From Acheta domesticus (taxonomy: Eukaryota > Arthropoda > Insecta > Orthoptera > Gryllidae): 64,000 nt of DNA. The stretch covers positions 219,361,151 to 219,425,150 of the forward strand of contig JAHLJT010000631.1 of assembly GCA_031308135.1 (NCBI GenBank), given 5' to 3'. This document shows positions 48,299 through 61,219 of this stretch, one piece after another. A model generated the notes under the pieces. The model was given only the letters and a program-made list of their open reading frames with translations, searched no databases and had not been told where the DNA came from. Position 1 is the first letter of the stretch, and each line of letters opens with the position of its first letter. The position numbers and the translations under genes were made by a program.

Positions 48299-48684
48299 CA
48301 TTCCTTAGTTATAGTTACAGTTAGTTATAGTTATAGTTAATGCCTTATTTTACGTGGCGAGACTCGGGCAATCAGGCCTGCTCTTCCGTCTGACCACGCA
48401 AAGTTTGTTACACTCCTTTCACCAACTAGCGGAGAAAGAAGGTATTATCTAGGGCGACGAAACAGGCGATTTGAATTTAGCTCAGAGGCGTCATTTAGGC
48501 TTGAGGATCTTTTACATGCAAGTAAATCTACTAACATGGGCCAGCCGGCTTTACTTCCCCTACGCGGAAGGAGTACGAAGGATTTTTTCGCCCTTAAAAA
48601 ATCCACGGCTTCGATCGGGTTTGAACCCGCGAACTTGGGTATGACAGTTCGGCACGCTAACCGTCACACCATCGAATCCGCAAT
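48299..48684 (-). mobile_element. SINE2, uninterrupted copy
   Basis: Minus-strand head with the B box cgggttcaaaccc near 48637-48625. The body runs to about 48340 and ends in a (taacta)n-type tail at about 48305-48340. It aligns with both halves of the split copies in the inverted-repeat arms. At the site where those hold the MITE (TTAA) this copy reads ttac within ggctttactt, with no insertion. Confidence 0.75.
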
Positions 48685-48896
48685 TCCTTCGTCATCATAT
48701 CATTATTACTTACTCTTCGAACTCATGTATTTACTTCCAGTTATGGCCTTATTGTAAGACTTAGGTTCTGATAGGATGAAGAATGTAGTGACCAAAATAA
48801 AATATATTTCACGTTCAAAATTATTATAAAACGCGGGTCAGTTTATTTCAGCAATATCTTGTGCTTTACTTACAGCTGCCGTACCTCCGTTTGCTA

Positions 48897-49498
48897 TAAA
48901 AATCCTCTGCAAGGATTTTTTACACCAAAAAATTTTTGGTATTAATTTTCATACGTCAGGTTAACTACATAGTAGTGTATGGTAAGCTAGTTTTGTTTCA
49001 GCTATTCGTGCTGATTCCACCAAATCTTATTTTCTTTTCATATCAATTTTTTTAATGGTTAACCCATTTGTTCCTCGGTCTTAAATATTCAATCTTGTGC
49101 AGAAGAGATTTCTAGAATATACATCTCGAAATTATATACTTTTCAGTAAAGGTGTTATTAATTAACTTCAAATATTTTCCTTTTTGTCGTACAACGTGTC
49201 AATGATAACGTTCATTTCTTTATACCTTTACATTTCTTTATATCGCAATATTTTTCCATTTTCTTGTTGAAGATGAAGGACTTAAAATAAGTCCTGTAAT
49301 CAGAAAACCAAATTTGGAGAAACCAAGAATTAAAATTTCATGGCGATGAACGATGCACGTGTTGTCGGTATTAAATAATCTAATTCCATGATTAATCTTC
49401 AAAAATTCATTTAAATAGTACTTTATTTACTTGCAACATTCGGAATATCAGACAGTTGTGTCCATCCGTTCTCAGGGCGAATTGTAATAGCTTGTATT
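48897..49498 (+). repeat. Diverged 600-bp direct repeat, copy A
   Basis: Aligns along its length with 50769-51358. Shared blocks: catacgtcaggttaactac, acttttcagtaaaggt, attaattaactt, tttgtcgtacaa, catccgtt, attgtaatagctt. Both copies are followed by GC-rich sequence. It could be ancient LTRs or two insertions of one family; no coding sequence lies between. Confidence 0.8.
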
Positions 49499-49504
49499 TG
49501 TACT

Positions 49505-49690
49505 GAGTGCTTGGCTCGCAACCGGATCGTCAATGCATTAGAGATCGCCTCGGCCGGCATCCAGCCACGGAGCCAAGCCATCGCTCATTTGGTGCGCCGC
49601 GCGCTCCCGATCGCACAAATCGATGCCCTCTCGGCGCAACGCGCTCAAGGAAGATGGATTTTGCGTTTACAGGATAGGAACGAGCGCGCA
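49505..49690. other. GC-rich patch after repeat A
   Basis: CpG-rich, with an open frame of 63 codons (49511-49699 plus) without known motifs. A similar GC-rich patch follows copy B (51360-51480). Confidence 0.4.
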
Positions 49691-50359
49691 TTCATTTGAG
49701 GTAAAAAAGTGTCTCTAAGCGGTGGCCCTTTCTAAGGGAAGTGAAAGCGAAGATTTATATCACTATGTTCCATTACTACATTTTACTTTAAACGTTACAA
49801 TACGATAAAATGTATGTTAGATTGATGATTTTGTGTTGCCAGGACCGGACCGTTAAACAGTACATCGTAATCAGTATACGTTGTTAAATATTCATTGTAT
49901 AAAATTTTAAAGATAAGATCTCAAATAATAAAAACATAACAACAACATAAATATAAATTAAACGCAGTTGAAACTTATTGAATTGTTAGTGAATGAGTTT
50001 TGTCATTACAGACTATTTGCGTACTTTGCAAATGAAATTATACATTAGACAGGATTAGAATTAATTTCAAAATATATTAAGGAATTGCATATACATTTAA
50101 CTTTGATCAGTTTCTCGAGAGGACAAATCATATTTAGCACTCCATTTACAAACAATTAAGAACATACAGAATATTTCTTATTATCTGTTATTTTCTGAAA
50201 CCTGCACATATTTAAATATACGTTTCATAATGATATACTAACAAAAAATGTGTAGTTTAATAATTATATCTTTCATTCCGGTAAATAAGCTGGTGAGTCA
50301 GCTTTCTGCTGATATATTCATTGCTCCTAATTATTAATTACTGTGGAATTATCAGATAC

Positions 50360-50361
<2 letters not shown>

Positions 50362-50416
<55 letters not shown>
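50362..50416. repeat. (AAT)n microsatellite
   Basis: About 18 uninterrupted aat triplets. Confidence 0.97.
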
Positions 50417-50768
50417 CAGCTTATTCCCGGAATCAAACTACATTTCTTACTGATTATCTGGACAAAACATTGTTTCCAATATTCTTTCAAAAAATATATT
50501 CAACCAATTACTCTAGATTAAAGGACTCGTTCCATTCTCATTCCTGTGATAGACTGTATTCTTCAAAGCATTCTCAGTCAAAACGTTGCCTTTTTAAATA
50601 ACTTCACTGTATTGAAAGTCTTTTTTTAAATGAGCTTTCAGTAAAGGCGAGGATCGAGATTCACTGCCTCCTCTTCAATTAGGTTATAAACAATTGTGAA
50701 AGGCATGGATAAATTCTGAAAACTCTGAGAGCAGACAACAAATGTAAGTACGATCAAATGATCGGCAA

Positions 50769-51358
50769 TCAAATTACTTTCCTCTGCGAGGATTTTTTTA
50801 TTTCAATAATATTTTGGTTTTCATTTGCATACGTCAGGTTAACTACGTAGTGTTGTTCAAGCTAATTTTCTTTCAGCTTTCCATGCTGGTTCCATCGAAC
50901 CTTACTTTCTTTTGAAAGCATTATTTCTTATTGGTCAAACCCATTTATTCATCAATCTGAAAACAATTTTCTGCAAGAGATATTTCTAAAATACATGTTT
51001 TAAAATTGCATACTTTTCAGTAAAGGTATTATTAATTAACTTTAAATATTTCCATTTTGTCGTACAATATGTGGTTCAGTGAATACATACACATCTATAC
51101 ATCCCAATATTTTCCATCTTCTTGTTGATGATAAAGGTTTTAAAATACTAAGCCCTGTAATCATAAAAGGGAATTGAATGAATTTAATTCTCATGGTGAT
51201 ATATGATGCATGTGTTGTGGGGAATTAAATAATCTCCTAATTCCTTGGTTTATCTTCAATAATTCATTTAAATGCATACTTTATTTACTCGCAATATTCA
51301 GAACATCAGCCAGTGGTGGTCATCCGTTGTCAGAGCCAATTGTAATAGCTTCCTGTAT
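50769..51358 (+). repeat. Diverged 600-bp direct repeat, copy B
   Basis: Partner of 48897-49498, starting about 1.87 kb downstream in the same orientation, with many substitutions and small indels. Confidence 0.8.
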
Positions 51359-51734
51359 CAGCCTCGGTCGGTTGGGCGGCATGTGATGCGTCCCCGGGGG
51401 CGAATCGCCCAAGGCGCCTTAATTTTTTTTCCCGCAGCGCCCAGTCGCAGTAATCCGAGGTGACAAAGCGACCGGCGCCACCATCGCCTTTGTTAAAACG
51501 GCCTTTGTTTCGCCTAATAAGATTAGGCACATAATTTCTCTGCCTCGGAGCCCCGTCCGCCCACGCCGTCCATTCCGCCGACTACCCTTCCGACCATCCC
51601 GTCCGCCGTCCTCGTCTCCCGCCCCTGCCTGTCCCCTTTCCGCCTTCACCCACCCCGCCCGAACGCCTCCCATCCCCCCCCGTCAGCCCGCCCGACTCCT
51701 TCCCGCTCTACTGCTGAACGGCCCATCCACCGGG

Positions 51735-52070
51735 TCACCCACGCCCACCCATCGATCCACCCACCGGCCCACCCACCAGCTCACCCACCGGCCCACCCAC
51801 CGGGCCACTCACCGGCCCACCCACCGGGCCACTCACCGGCCCACCCACCGACCCACCCACCGACCCACCCACCGACCCACCCACCGACCCACCCACCGAC
51901 CCACCCACCGACCCACCCACCGACCCACCCACCGACCCACCCACCGACCCACCCACCGACCCACCCACCGACCCACCCACCGACCCACCCACCGACCCAC
52001 CCACCGACCCACCCACCGACCCACCCACCGACCCACCCACCGACCCACCCACCGACCCACCCACCGGCCC
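51735..52070. repeat. 12-bp minisatellite, core nearly perfect
   Basis: Unit ccgacccaccca, about 18 identical copies between about 51843 and 52064. The left flank (51740-51840) has variant units containing ccggccca. Because 12 is divisible by 3, frames across it stay open and give GGSV or GRWV repeats, which I treat as artefacts. Confidence 0.95.
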
Positions 52071-52489
52071 GCCAACTCTCCGGCCCACCTGCTCATCGAA
52101 CCGCCTAGACAGCGGCCCAACGGCTCACCGCTCCACCGGTCCACCATTCCTCCAATCACCCAGTGTTCTATCCCTCCAGCAAGCCCTCCTGCCCATTTCA
52201 AGCCCGCCGTCCTCCTCGCCAGCTTTGTCCGCCTTCTCCCAACGCTGCATCTTCACCCCACCATACCCACCAGGCCTGGTCCCATCATTCACCTTTCACC
52301 CGCCCTGCTTGCCCTGCCCACCCTGTCCCTCATACCGCTGGCCTCATCTCTTCAAGCTACCCACACGTTCGCACTTTCCGTTTGCCTACAATGTCCGATC
52401 GTCCACTCCGCCCCTGCCTGTCTCTCTCATTCCACATTCTCTTTCTCCTCTCGTTTATTCCCCACCCCCTGCCCCGTCCCGCCCCACCA

Positions 52490-52870
52490 CCATCACTTTG
52501 TCGCCCGAGAAGACGCGCGGGCGGCCTGTGGGGATTACGAAGATGTATGCGGGCACGCGAGCTACGCAGCCGGGGACGGAAAGAGCCACGGAGAGAGCGG
52601 GCGAGGCGGCGGCGCCCTCGCGGCAATTGGCGGCGACCGCAGAGGGAAAATTATCGAAATGGAACCGCCTCCCGGCCGCGCCGGGCCCTCGCCCGCGCCA
52701 GGTGGCCGCCAGACCAATTAATCGCTCTTTTTCACGGGCGGGCGCCGCCCGCAGCCGCCGGCGCTCGCGGCCAATCGTTCACGTCGCCCGCCCCGCCCCC
52801 CACCACGCCCTCTCTCCGCCGCTTCCGCTTCCGTTCTCACCTGCAACCCTCCCAAAGGCGGCTTTACAGA
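52490..52870. other. CpG-dense tract
   Basis: Dense CpG and gcc/cgg runs in AT-rich DNA. Two overlapping long plus-strand frames are A/P/R-rich with no domain. It may be a CpG island of an unseen gene or a GC-rich repeat. Confidence 0.4.
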
Positions 52871-52989
52871 GAGGCTATGCTCCCCTTGCTGTGGGCAGAA
52901 TCCAAATACTGTTTTCCAAGATGTGTATGAATACCAAAAATATTCAATTTTTCAGAATTTATCTTACGACCATGCATTAGCAGAATATG

Positions 52990-55900
52990 TTATTGTATAA
53001 CATTTTATAATATAATTGTATAAATTGTTTTGTAATGTTTACTTTAAGTGAATGGTAGTGAGTTCCAGATCGCTCTCTAATGTATGGTTTCATAGTGTAA
53101 ACTTAAATTTTAGTAAAATCGGAAAATTAATTGAATGAAAGCTTATTTACAGTCATTTCAGCTTTAGTCGTATGGTTGCCCGCAAGACCTTCAAGATGGT
53201 CTTGGTAGAGCGCCAGTAAACGCGTGTATTGTGAGATTATAGTTACCGAAGCAAAGAGAGCGAGTTCTTTAAATTCGAGTATTGTGTGCTTTACATGCAA
53301 AGACTGGGTGTGTATAAACCAATGTCCAGCAAACATTTGAAACCTGTCCCTTACAACACAAAGCAATTCTAAATATATGTATTGCATTACGTTTTTATAT
53401 TAGTATATATTTTTGTAATTGTGATTGCATTACTCCAGAATTTGTAAACTTCCCTAGCTTTATTATTTATAAGAATGTGTACAGAATGTAACTACTAAGC
53501 GACATGAAGCGACTTTTTGCGGAGAGTTTCGAGTTTTCATGTAGAGCATATGTTGAACTTTCCTGTTGTAACTTTTCAAGATTCGTTTGTGAAATATAAC
53601 CGCATAGGTTCAGCTAGCAGTCATTTATGGGATTGTTTTGTTGCTCGAGGATTAACTGTAAGAAATACAATGTTTAAGAAAGATAAATCAACCACGTGTT
53701 CAGTATAATATAGGATCAGGTCATTAATGATAAGAACGATGCTCTGTTTGAAAGTTGAAAGTACGCAATTAATATGAAATAAATCAACAGATTTTCGATT
53801 GTTTTACAATTTTTTGCCCTTGTGATATGAATGTCGATGACCATAGCAATGTGGGAGAATAGCGACGTGATTTATAATGCAAGAATACTAAAAAATTGAT
53901 TTCCTCACTAGTGTATTATGAATTAATTTCTACCTTGAAAACTATATAATTATGAACAGTCTTTAATGATTTATATTAAAAAAGAAAATTACTGCACATT
54001 AGCATTATAATACATGTCACGTAACTATTTTATCCACGATAAATACTATGAAGTACTGAATTCGATTAGCATACGCAGTATAAGAAAAATATAATAATCT
54101 CATTTTTTGGTCTGACTGGGGGTTTACTTGAGATACTTGATACCTACCGATAACAATGACACCGTGATGGGGCCAAGTGATAATATGATTAAATGTGAAA
54201 GAGCAGTGCCAACATAGACCTACGCAATATTGGGGGAATGTGAAGATACTCTTCCTGAGAATGTCCTCAGAGGAGCGGTAGGTCTCGGCGAGAGAACCTA
54301 ACAGAGGTGTTTCAGGCGCAGGTAGATACCAGCTGGGAAGATGATGAAACGAAACCATAACATTAGCTACCATTCAAGAGAACAGGAAATTAATTATACA
54401 AGGAAGTGTTAAAAAATGACACAGGCCACTTGTTTATTACTTCGGCCTTCTTCCCTCATCAAGAGAAAAATTAGAGAACATTGTATTAAAATACGCATAA
54501 TGAAATGTGTAGCGTAATTTCCTCCTTATCAATATCTTGGTCTCACAAATAAAGTATTCTCTACTGTAGAGAATTAAGTTAACGAGAATATACCAAAACA
54601 TGGAAATTGGTAATTTATATGTTTAATGACATTTAGAACATTATGCTATTCGTATTGCTTACCTCAGCATGAAAGATAATTTACAACCAGAGGCACACCA
54701 CACCTTAAAACAAACATATATGACACAACTCCACAGCAGTAGATGGTCAAGATCCTGCGATGAAATCGTGGAAAGGGTTACATGCCAGAGAGGAATAATT
54801 ACAGAAACGAAATACTTCAACTTTCTCTGCGTAAAAAGAAGGCTCAAATGTAGGGTCGAATAAGTGGATTCCTTTACATTTATCAGTTGGTTCCTTTGTG
54901 GCAAATCATACTCCCCCTGGCATGTGCATCGCAGCCCTGTTTTCTGTGAATTCTTTAACATTCGCCGAGCCGAGCGCGGTCCGCGTATGTCCTGCTAATT
55001 TGGATTGCGGCGCGGGGGGAATGGGCGGGGAATCCCCGATGGCGCAAGTGGCTTGTCTCTGCGCACAAAGCCCCCGAGTTGCGCATTCGCTCTCGCTTCG
55101 CCGCCGCTTTGTCGCAGGGAGTTCGCTTCCAAATCACTGGATTGATGCAGCTCGCTAATCCCACGTTTGAGAACTGGTTTCCCGCTTTCACCTCGGTTTA
55201 TGATTCCGACTGATTTTTCTCTACGATATCAGTCGATCAGTCTGACGTTCCATTGCAGTTTCATTGCTCCGTCCCGGCGTGCGTTGTCAGAAACAGTTAA
55301 CGCGTTTGAAGAGAACTAGTGTGTGTATTCACGTCAAATTATGTGTGAACATACAGAACAAACGTCACATTTAAAGCTACTGGAAGAGTATCTAGAGGAT
55401 GTGGAAAGCGGATTGCAAAGAAGCAAAAATTTACGGTTGCCCGATATATTCTGAATCCTTCTTGAATTTATTCGTCAGTAGAATACATTTATCAAAAATT
55501 GTAAAGTTCGCAAAAATATTTTTAAAATATGAATGAAACTCGACTGTAAATACAACAAGGAAAAATATAAAATAGTATTAACACATCATTTACTGTCTTT
55601 GGTAGTCATAAAAAGTATTAATGAACTGCCTGAGTTCATAGTCTCATACATTTGAACAAATCACATTAAATGCGAACATATGGAAAATAAAATATTATAA
55701 AATTGTATATTCTTATTGTGTAATAGTATTCTCAGAGTCAATACACATTGCAACCCTTGGAGTAAGTTATAATGTAAGACTCAAATAGTTAATAAACATA
55801 TTTAATTGAAACCATTAAGTTACTGATGATACAATTTGTATCACTATAACTTTATGATCAGTAGATTTCATAACCAATAACTTGGATATGAAATCTATTC

Positions 55901-56600
55901 ATCTCTATTTTAAAATGACTAATGTATCAGTAGTGACTTTTCTATACAATTTGACGTAGATATTACTGTTGAATAAATTATATAGAACGTAGAAGTGTGG
56001 GAAAAACTATTATATTCAATTGCCAATATTGATAATCAATTACAAAATAATAAATGCCGGCCTCGGGTTGCTGCAGTTGATCAGTACTTCTTATGACTTC
56101 GTAAGACTGTAAACATGAGTTAACCTTTTATTATTTTAATATTTTTTAATCAGTGAAGTCCTACATTTTTAAATACTTTTTAATTTATAATGTTTAGTAT
56201 ATGTATTGAATTTAGTCATTTTAATCCCGGAATTACTGCTTTATCTACGAATATAAAGAGTTGTGTGTCATTTGAATTGCAAGATATTCTTTACTCTTTC
56301 AATCTGTCCAGAAGTTTGGATTTTAACTTAATTATATTAAAATGTGTTACAAAATTTCAATTACACTACAATTTACACTACACATGACAATTAATGACCT
56401 AAAATTACAATTTAACTTTACTTCTATCATTGCTTGTGTCTTACTATTAAACTATTCTGCCTATATTTCTATTATTGAACCGTCTTTTTGTTGTAAATTC
56501 ATCGCCATTTAATCCTTATTTTCGTAGGATCCTCCCTACGACATCAGTGTTATCTTTTAATTCCACACATAGCTTTTCAGCGTTTCTACACAACATATAC
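52990..56600. other. Mostly AT-rich stretch with no recognised gene
   Basis: Includes a GC-rich patch at about 54960-55160 and a 119-codon minus-strand frame at 54017-54373 with no recognisable motif. I see no SINE head, LINE or TIR pair here. Confidence 0.45.
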
Positions 56601-57049
56601 TATTATTATTCTTAGCCCAATGAATCGACCCAGGCAGCCCCTTCTACCTCTCATTACGTAGGCAGTGACACCTAAGCGCAGTACTCCTCTGAGATGTGAT
56701 GGAGAGGCAGGGGGGGGGAAAGAAGCAAGAAGACCGATAACGACAGTTGTTGGAAAGAGGCTCGACAGTGGAGTTGGTGCTAAGAAGCCAGGCCGGGCTG
56801 TTGTGGTAAGTGACGTGCTGCGGAGAGAGCAGAATTCCAAAGTTGGGGAACATTGTCCCCAAAATGGAAAATTTATTCGTTATAGGGAAAGAATAGAGAA
56901 TATAAATGAACCGGGAAATGTTTGGGGATTTTTGAGGAAATTGATTTCATCCGGATTGGAAATATTACTCTCAACTATTATGAATCAAAACGAAACAATA
57001 TTCGTTTTTCTCTCTCATTTTTTGTATTGTCACACCCAAGGTTCGTTAT

Positions 57050-58540
57050 CGAGCCACACGGTGGCGTCGATTGTCAACCACAGCGTCGAGCTCCGGCGGC
57101 GTGGGTGTGCGCCGAAGTCAACGAGGGCGGCCCGGGCCTAGCTCAGTCGGCCAACTTTGTCACCTGCTTAGAATCTAACTCGGATGGAAGGAGTCGTAAG
57201 GCGTTTGCTAACTACAGAAACAATTCAGTGGTTGGTAAAGCAAATAAAAAGGTTTATTCCCGCCTAATAATAGGCCGGGGAAGTTACAGTGATTCAAAGA
57301 GTTAAGAAAGGCCCTACCTGATGAGCTCAGTTAGAAACGAAAGAAAAAATGAGATAAAACTTAAATCTAAAAAAAAAGTAAAGAACGAGAATTACAATCA
57401 AATTCCTTTACAGGCCCCAACAAACTCTAGGCCATTCGCCTTCTGGCTGACAATAATGAGGAAACAAGTGCCTAAGCGCGGCACAGCAATGCACAATAGT
57501 TCTTTGGCGGTCGTTGACCGAAGTTTATGCCTGAATGGGGCGGCGTGTAGGCGGCCCTCGGCGGCGGCGGCGGGGGTCGCGGCGGCGTCGGCTTCTCTCC
57601 GTCTGGGTCGGCGGCTGAGATGGCCCTGGCAGGCCGAGAAACGTCCTTCCACAATAGCTACCAAAGGAGCGGCGGCGGCGACAGCGGCTGCGGCGGTGAC
57701 GGCGGCGGCGGCGACGGCGACGGTCAGCTGGCCCGGATCGTGAATGATCGCGAATTCCGTTCACACAAATCAGCAGTTCTTACGGAAAGTTCTCTGGAGT
57801 TTTCACGATCACGAATCTCGGAGAAAACTAGTCACCGGTCACTGCCCACGGCAGAGCTCAGAGTCCACGAACTAAGTCCCAAAATAATAATTCTCCCTCG
57901 AACGCGGCGCCGGAGCTATCACTTACTCCGCGGCGCTCGCCACCCAAGACAAGTCGAGTAAACGTAGTGTTCGAACGCGGCGCCGGAGCTGTTACTCGCT
58001 CCGCGGCGCTCGCCCCCCCCCCAGCTCAATCGAACAAGAAGAAGTGATCTTCTCCCCTACGCCGCTAGCGTGGAGTTGCCCTCGTTCCGCCACCCCGAAA
58101 ATTCAAAAGTGCCCCAAAATCGCTCCCACCCCACGGAATTTTGCCCCTGATTGGCTAAGTGCTACTACGCCGTAATTTTGTCCTCGGCCAATCAGGTCCG
58201 GTGATTCTAGGAATTTTCCGTAGCCCTATCTCTGTCTGGAAAACGCTCTCCGTCTGACTTCGGAAGTAGGTCAGTAAAGGGTACGCGGAATGTCCGTTGG
58301 GACCCCCGGAGGAAAGCTGCGAAGGACGGCCTGGGTACTCAGTGCGCATGATACCCGGAACGGCGGGATCGGCACACGTCTCTAATCTCTTCTTCGGCGC
58401 CCGGGTGCGTGACGGGATGAGGGTCGACTCGCGGACGATGGCCATAAACTTTAGAGGGGGCGCGTGCTGTCATCCCTTCCATTAGCGGAGGGGGCGCGCC
58501 GACCCGGCTGGCGGCGGCGGGAGGTGGACGCCTCGCATCG
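57050..58540. other. CpG-rich block with an internal direct repeat
   Basis: About 1.5 kb of GC-rich sequence containing (cgg)n-like stretches at 57540-57725 and a repeated 43-bp segment at 57899-57941 and 57972-58013 (cgaacgcggcgccggagct at its start). A tRNA-like scrap, ggcctagctcagtcgg, lies near 57136 without a B box. I cannot assign it to a gene or element. Confidence 0.4.
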
Positions 58541-58647
58541 ACAGTTATTTGTGAAATTTAAAAAATATTAAAAATAGCGTACCGCTACAGTATGAAAAGT
58601 AGAACTAGTGGTGATATAGAATGGCACAGACTTTCCCATTTTAGTTT

Positions 58648-59040
58648 TCTATTTCCTTTGGTCCCGGCTAGCTATTCGGAATTGCCACATACTCTAACCA
58701 GCTGCCATTTATCTTGGACTAAAGTATATATTTTTGACATTTTCTTAATTTTTCAGTTTTCTAAAGGTAGAAAGGAAATATTATCTTAAGAATACTAAAG
58801 AACAGTAAAACCTCGTCCTAAATGAAAATTTTCTTTCAAATTTTTGGAGCCGTTTTAAACAAACTGGCGTTAAGCGCTAATTTAAATGAGAAATACGTTT
58901 TCAAATAGCATTTTTAATTTTTCAAAAAGCTTCATTAGATGTCATTTGAAGCACTTTAAGTCATAACTAAAATATTATATACAAATTTTTGAAAATGTTC
59001 GTATTAACGGTGTGAGAGACCTTTCAAAAGTATATTTGTG
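58648..59040 (+). repeat. Flanking module of a transposon complex, left
   Basis: Inverted relative to 61220-61625: shared ctatttcctt, ctagctattcggaatt, cccacatactct, tcgtcctaaatg, gccgttttt, tggcgtt and attagatgtcatttgaagca blocks. A directly oriented, more diverged relative is at 60830-61080. Confidence 0.7.
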
Positions 59041-59644
59041 TAGTTTTTAAAAAAAACAAAAAATACTCCAAAATCAACTTTATCACTTGAAGGACAGGAA
59101 TTTCGTTCTACGTAGAAGGACCGTTGTGCGTCATTTTGACACATGATCTCCTGAGCACTTGAAAAGCTAACATTATAGATTTTTCTTACGCACTGTAATG
59201 TGAAGTGGATAAAAGAATAAATGCACATATTTCTCGAACATTTTAATACATTATATTTCAAAAAGTTTGAAGTTACAAAATACAAAGTCGTAGAAACTTT
59301 TACAGAACTTGAAATAATAGAGAAGGTACTGAGCAATGGATGAAAACGTTAATAACATTTGTTAGTTTATGAAACTGTAATGTTCATATTAATGGAGAAA
59401 GAAAAAAATAAACAGTGTAGGCATGCTGATTTTTTTCTCACAGCCGTAAACATTTAACTCATACAACATACAGAAGTAATGTTGCTATAATTGCTTTTTT
59501 TGGCAGTGCTTCCTGTTCATATGATTAGGTGTAACAGTGCTTTTTATCAAGAGTCAAGGGTAATATTTAACATTTTCAGACGATACTTCATCAACTATCT
59601 TGCGAATAATTTGCAATCTACAAGTAGATGTTTTTCTTGCATCT

Positions 59645-59771
59645 TTCTTGAACAATATCTATGCATTTACTGTTGGGATATCTAGGATCTTCAATAGAAT
59701 GTGAACTGGCCATCATCACCTCCTTGGGCGCACGGTATATTTACGAACCATCTGATGTAATGTATCTATCT
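59645..59771 (-). pseudogene. piggyBac transposase C-terminal relic
   Basis: Minus-strand frame: IDTLHQMVRKYTVRPRR, two stop codons, then WPVHILLKILDIPTVNA, stop, ILF. By family knowledge, the D-Q-x-x-x-x-Y / RRWP / N-x-x-x-x-N-A pattern is the conserved region just after the last catalytic Asp of piggyBac transposases. The catalytic domain is not recognisable upstream, so this is a dead relic. Confidence 0.7.
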
Positions 59772-60328
59772 CCGCCTATCCTTTAAAAACAAAACATCGC
59801 CTTCTTTTCCCCAGAGTTCTGTGTGCTGATGCTGTCATGTAAGGTGCTCAGGATTCGAACACTTTTATTCTTTTTTCAATAATAATATGTGAGAGTTTGA
59901 CCGAAGTTTTGTTTGTACAAAGTTGTAAAATTCACTATGACAAAACTGCCTAGGTATTTTTGATGTGTGATTTTCAAGTGTCATATCTTGCTGATTCCTT
60001 CCCATTATATCTAGTTTATTCATATTCAGCTTTTCTTCAAGTGACACAGAAGAAAAAAGGAATCGCAGTTGATGTTCAAGCCCCCCCTCCCTTCACTCAC
60101 TAAGTTCCGACTGCTGCTTTTCCTACTTTTTCGATAATATTGGACATTTATTCTTGTTCTTGTTCTGCTTCTTCACTGGAAAGATACCAGAATCCTTGAT
60201 TTCATCACCCATGTCATTTGCTTCCTCCGAAATGTCTCCATTGCTGTCACTGCCACCTTCACTGTTTTCTTTAGTAAAATATTAAAGTTCAAGAATTATT
60301 TATTCCATTTTCTGTACTCATTATGCAA

Positions 60329-60332
<4 letters not shown>

Positions 60333-60376
<44 letters not shown>
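60333..60376. repeat. (CA)n microsatellite
   Basis: About 22 CA units inside the piggyBac relic. Confidence 0.97.
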
Positions 60377-60380
<4 letters not shown>

Positions 60381-61219
60381 GGCTTGCAATTACGTTTTGC
60401 ACATTGAAAGTTCTCTGTAACACTTACTGTGGATTCAAAAAAAACAGGATGTATCCGGCAATTTCTAACGGATCGTTATCATCGTCGTGCATCTAATTTC
60501 AAGAAGGTAACAATAGTCTTATCAATCTGAAAACCAGAGATATACTGCTTCCAATGGGAAACAAAAGTATGATACAAAAATGAATATCAAGACTTGAAAG
60601 TGTATACTGTGTCAATATGACACATGGCGGTCCTTCTAGGTATATCTAAGATTTTTTCCAATTCTATGAAATTCACAGGATTGAGCTTTACAGTATGTGA
60701 AGTTCATGCACTAAAGAAAGCACTTACAAAGAACCAGTTTTTCAACTTTTTAAAACTCAAGTACTACATTGTAGTATGTGTCACAAATGTGTCATTTTGA
60801 CACATTCGGTCCTTCTAATGTTATGTCATATTGAAGAGTGCAATTTTCACTATCCGGTCAAAAATGTTGAAGAAAAAATTCGAAGCCGTTTATGAGAAAA
60901 TGGCGTTTGAGCGTTTCTGAAAATGCGGTATTTTGAGCTAGTTTTCACAGAAAACGGTTCAGTTATGGACAAACTTTACTTCACATTATTTAAAACACAT
61001 GTACTCATTAATATACTAATGTGAACAAATAGACAGTTTCTTTATTAACGACGTGAGAGTCAAGTCAAAAAAAATACATTTTTGTGTTTTTCGAAGAAAC
61101 AAAAGAATAGGCGTTTATGTCATCTCACAGAGCATATTAGGCACTATCCTTACCAAAAGTTTAAAGAAAAAATTGGAACCGTTTTTTTTAGGAAGACGCC
61201 GAGTAAAATTCAAACTTTT

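Larger units (their letters stand above)
59105..60823 (-). mobile_element. Decayed piggyBac-like element
   Basis: Ends carry matching inverted repeats, tagaaggaccg...gtca...tgacaca at about 59116-59146 and its complement near 60785-60818. The right edge ttctaatgttat looks like a worn form of a ctagggttaa piggyBac end. A third similar motif is at about 60614-60650. On the minus strand an acidic stretch (SEGGSDSNGDISEEANDMGD, about 60265-60205) resembles a piggyBac N terminus. The frame at 59645-59771 reads as a stop-ridden piggyBac C terminus (see next entry). The DDE core appears deleted. A (CA)n run sits at 60333-60376. Confidence 0.7.

Noticed and set aside
51735..52201. Frames of 117-122 codons with GGSV or GRWV repeats
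   Set aside because: By-product of a 12-bp minisatellite, a multiple of three.
52163..52980. Two overlapping plus-strand frames of about 250 codons
   Set aside because: C-rich and CpG-rich composition with no domain; both frames are open at once.
54017..54373. A 118-residue minus-strand frame
   Set aside because: AT-rich context and no motif; such a length can occur by chance in 64 kb.
57121..57200. tRNA-Lys-like start (ggcctagctcagtcgg)
   Set aside because: No B box or acceptor pairing follows; only a fragment.
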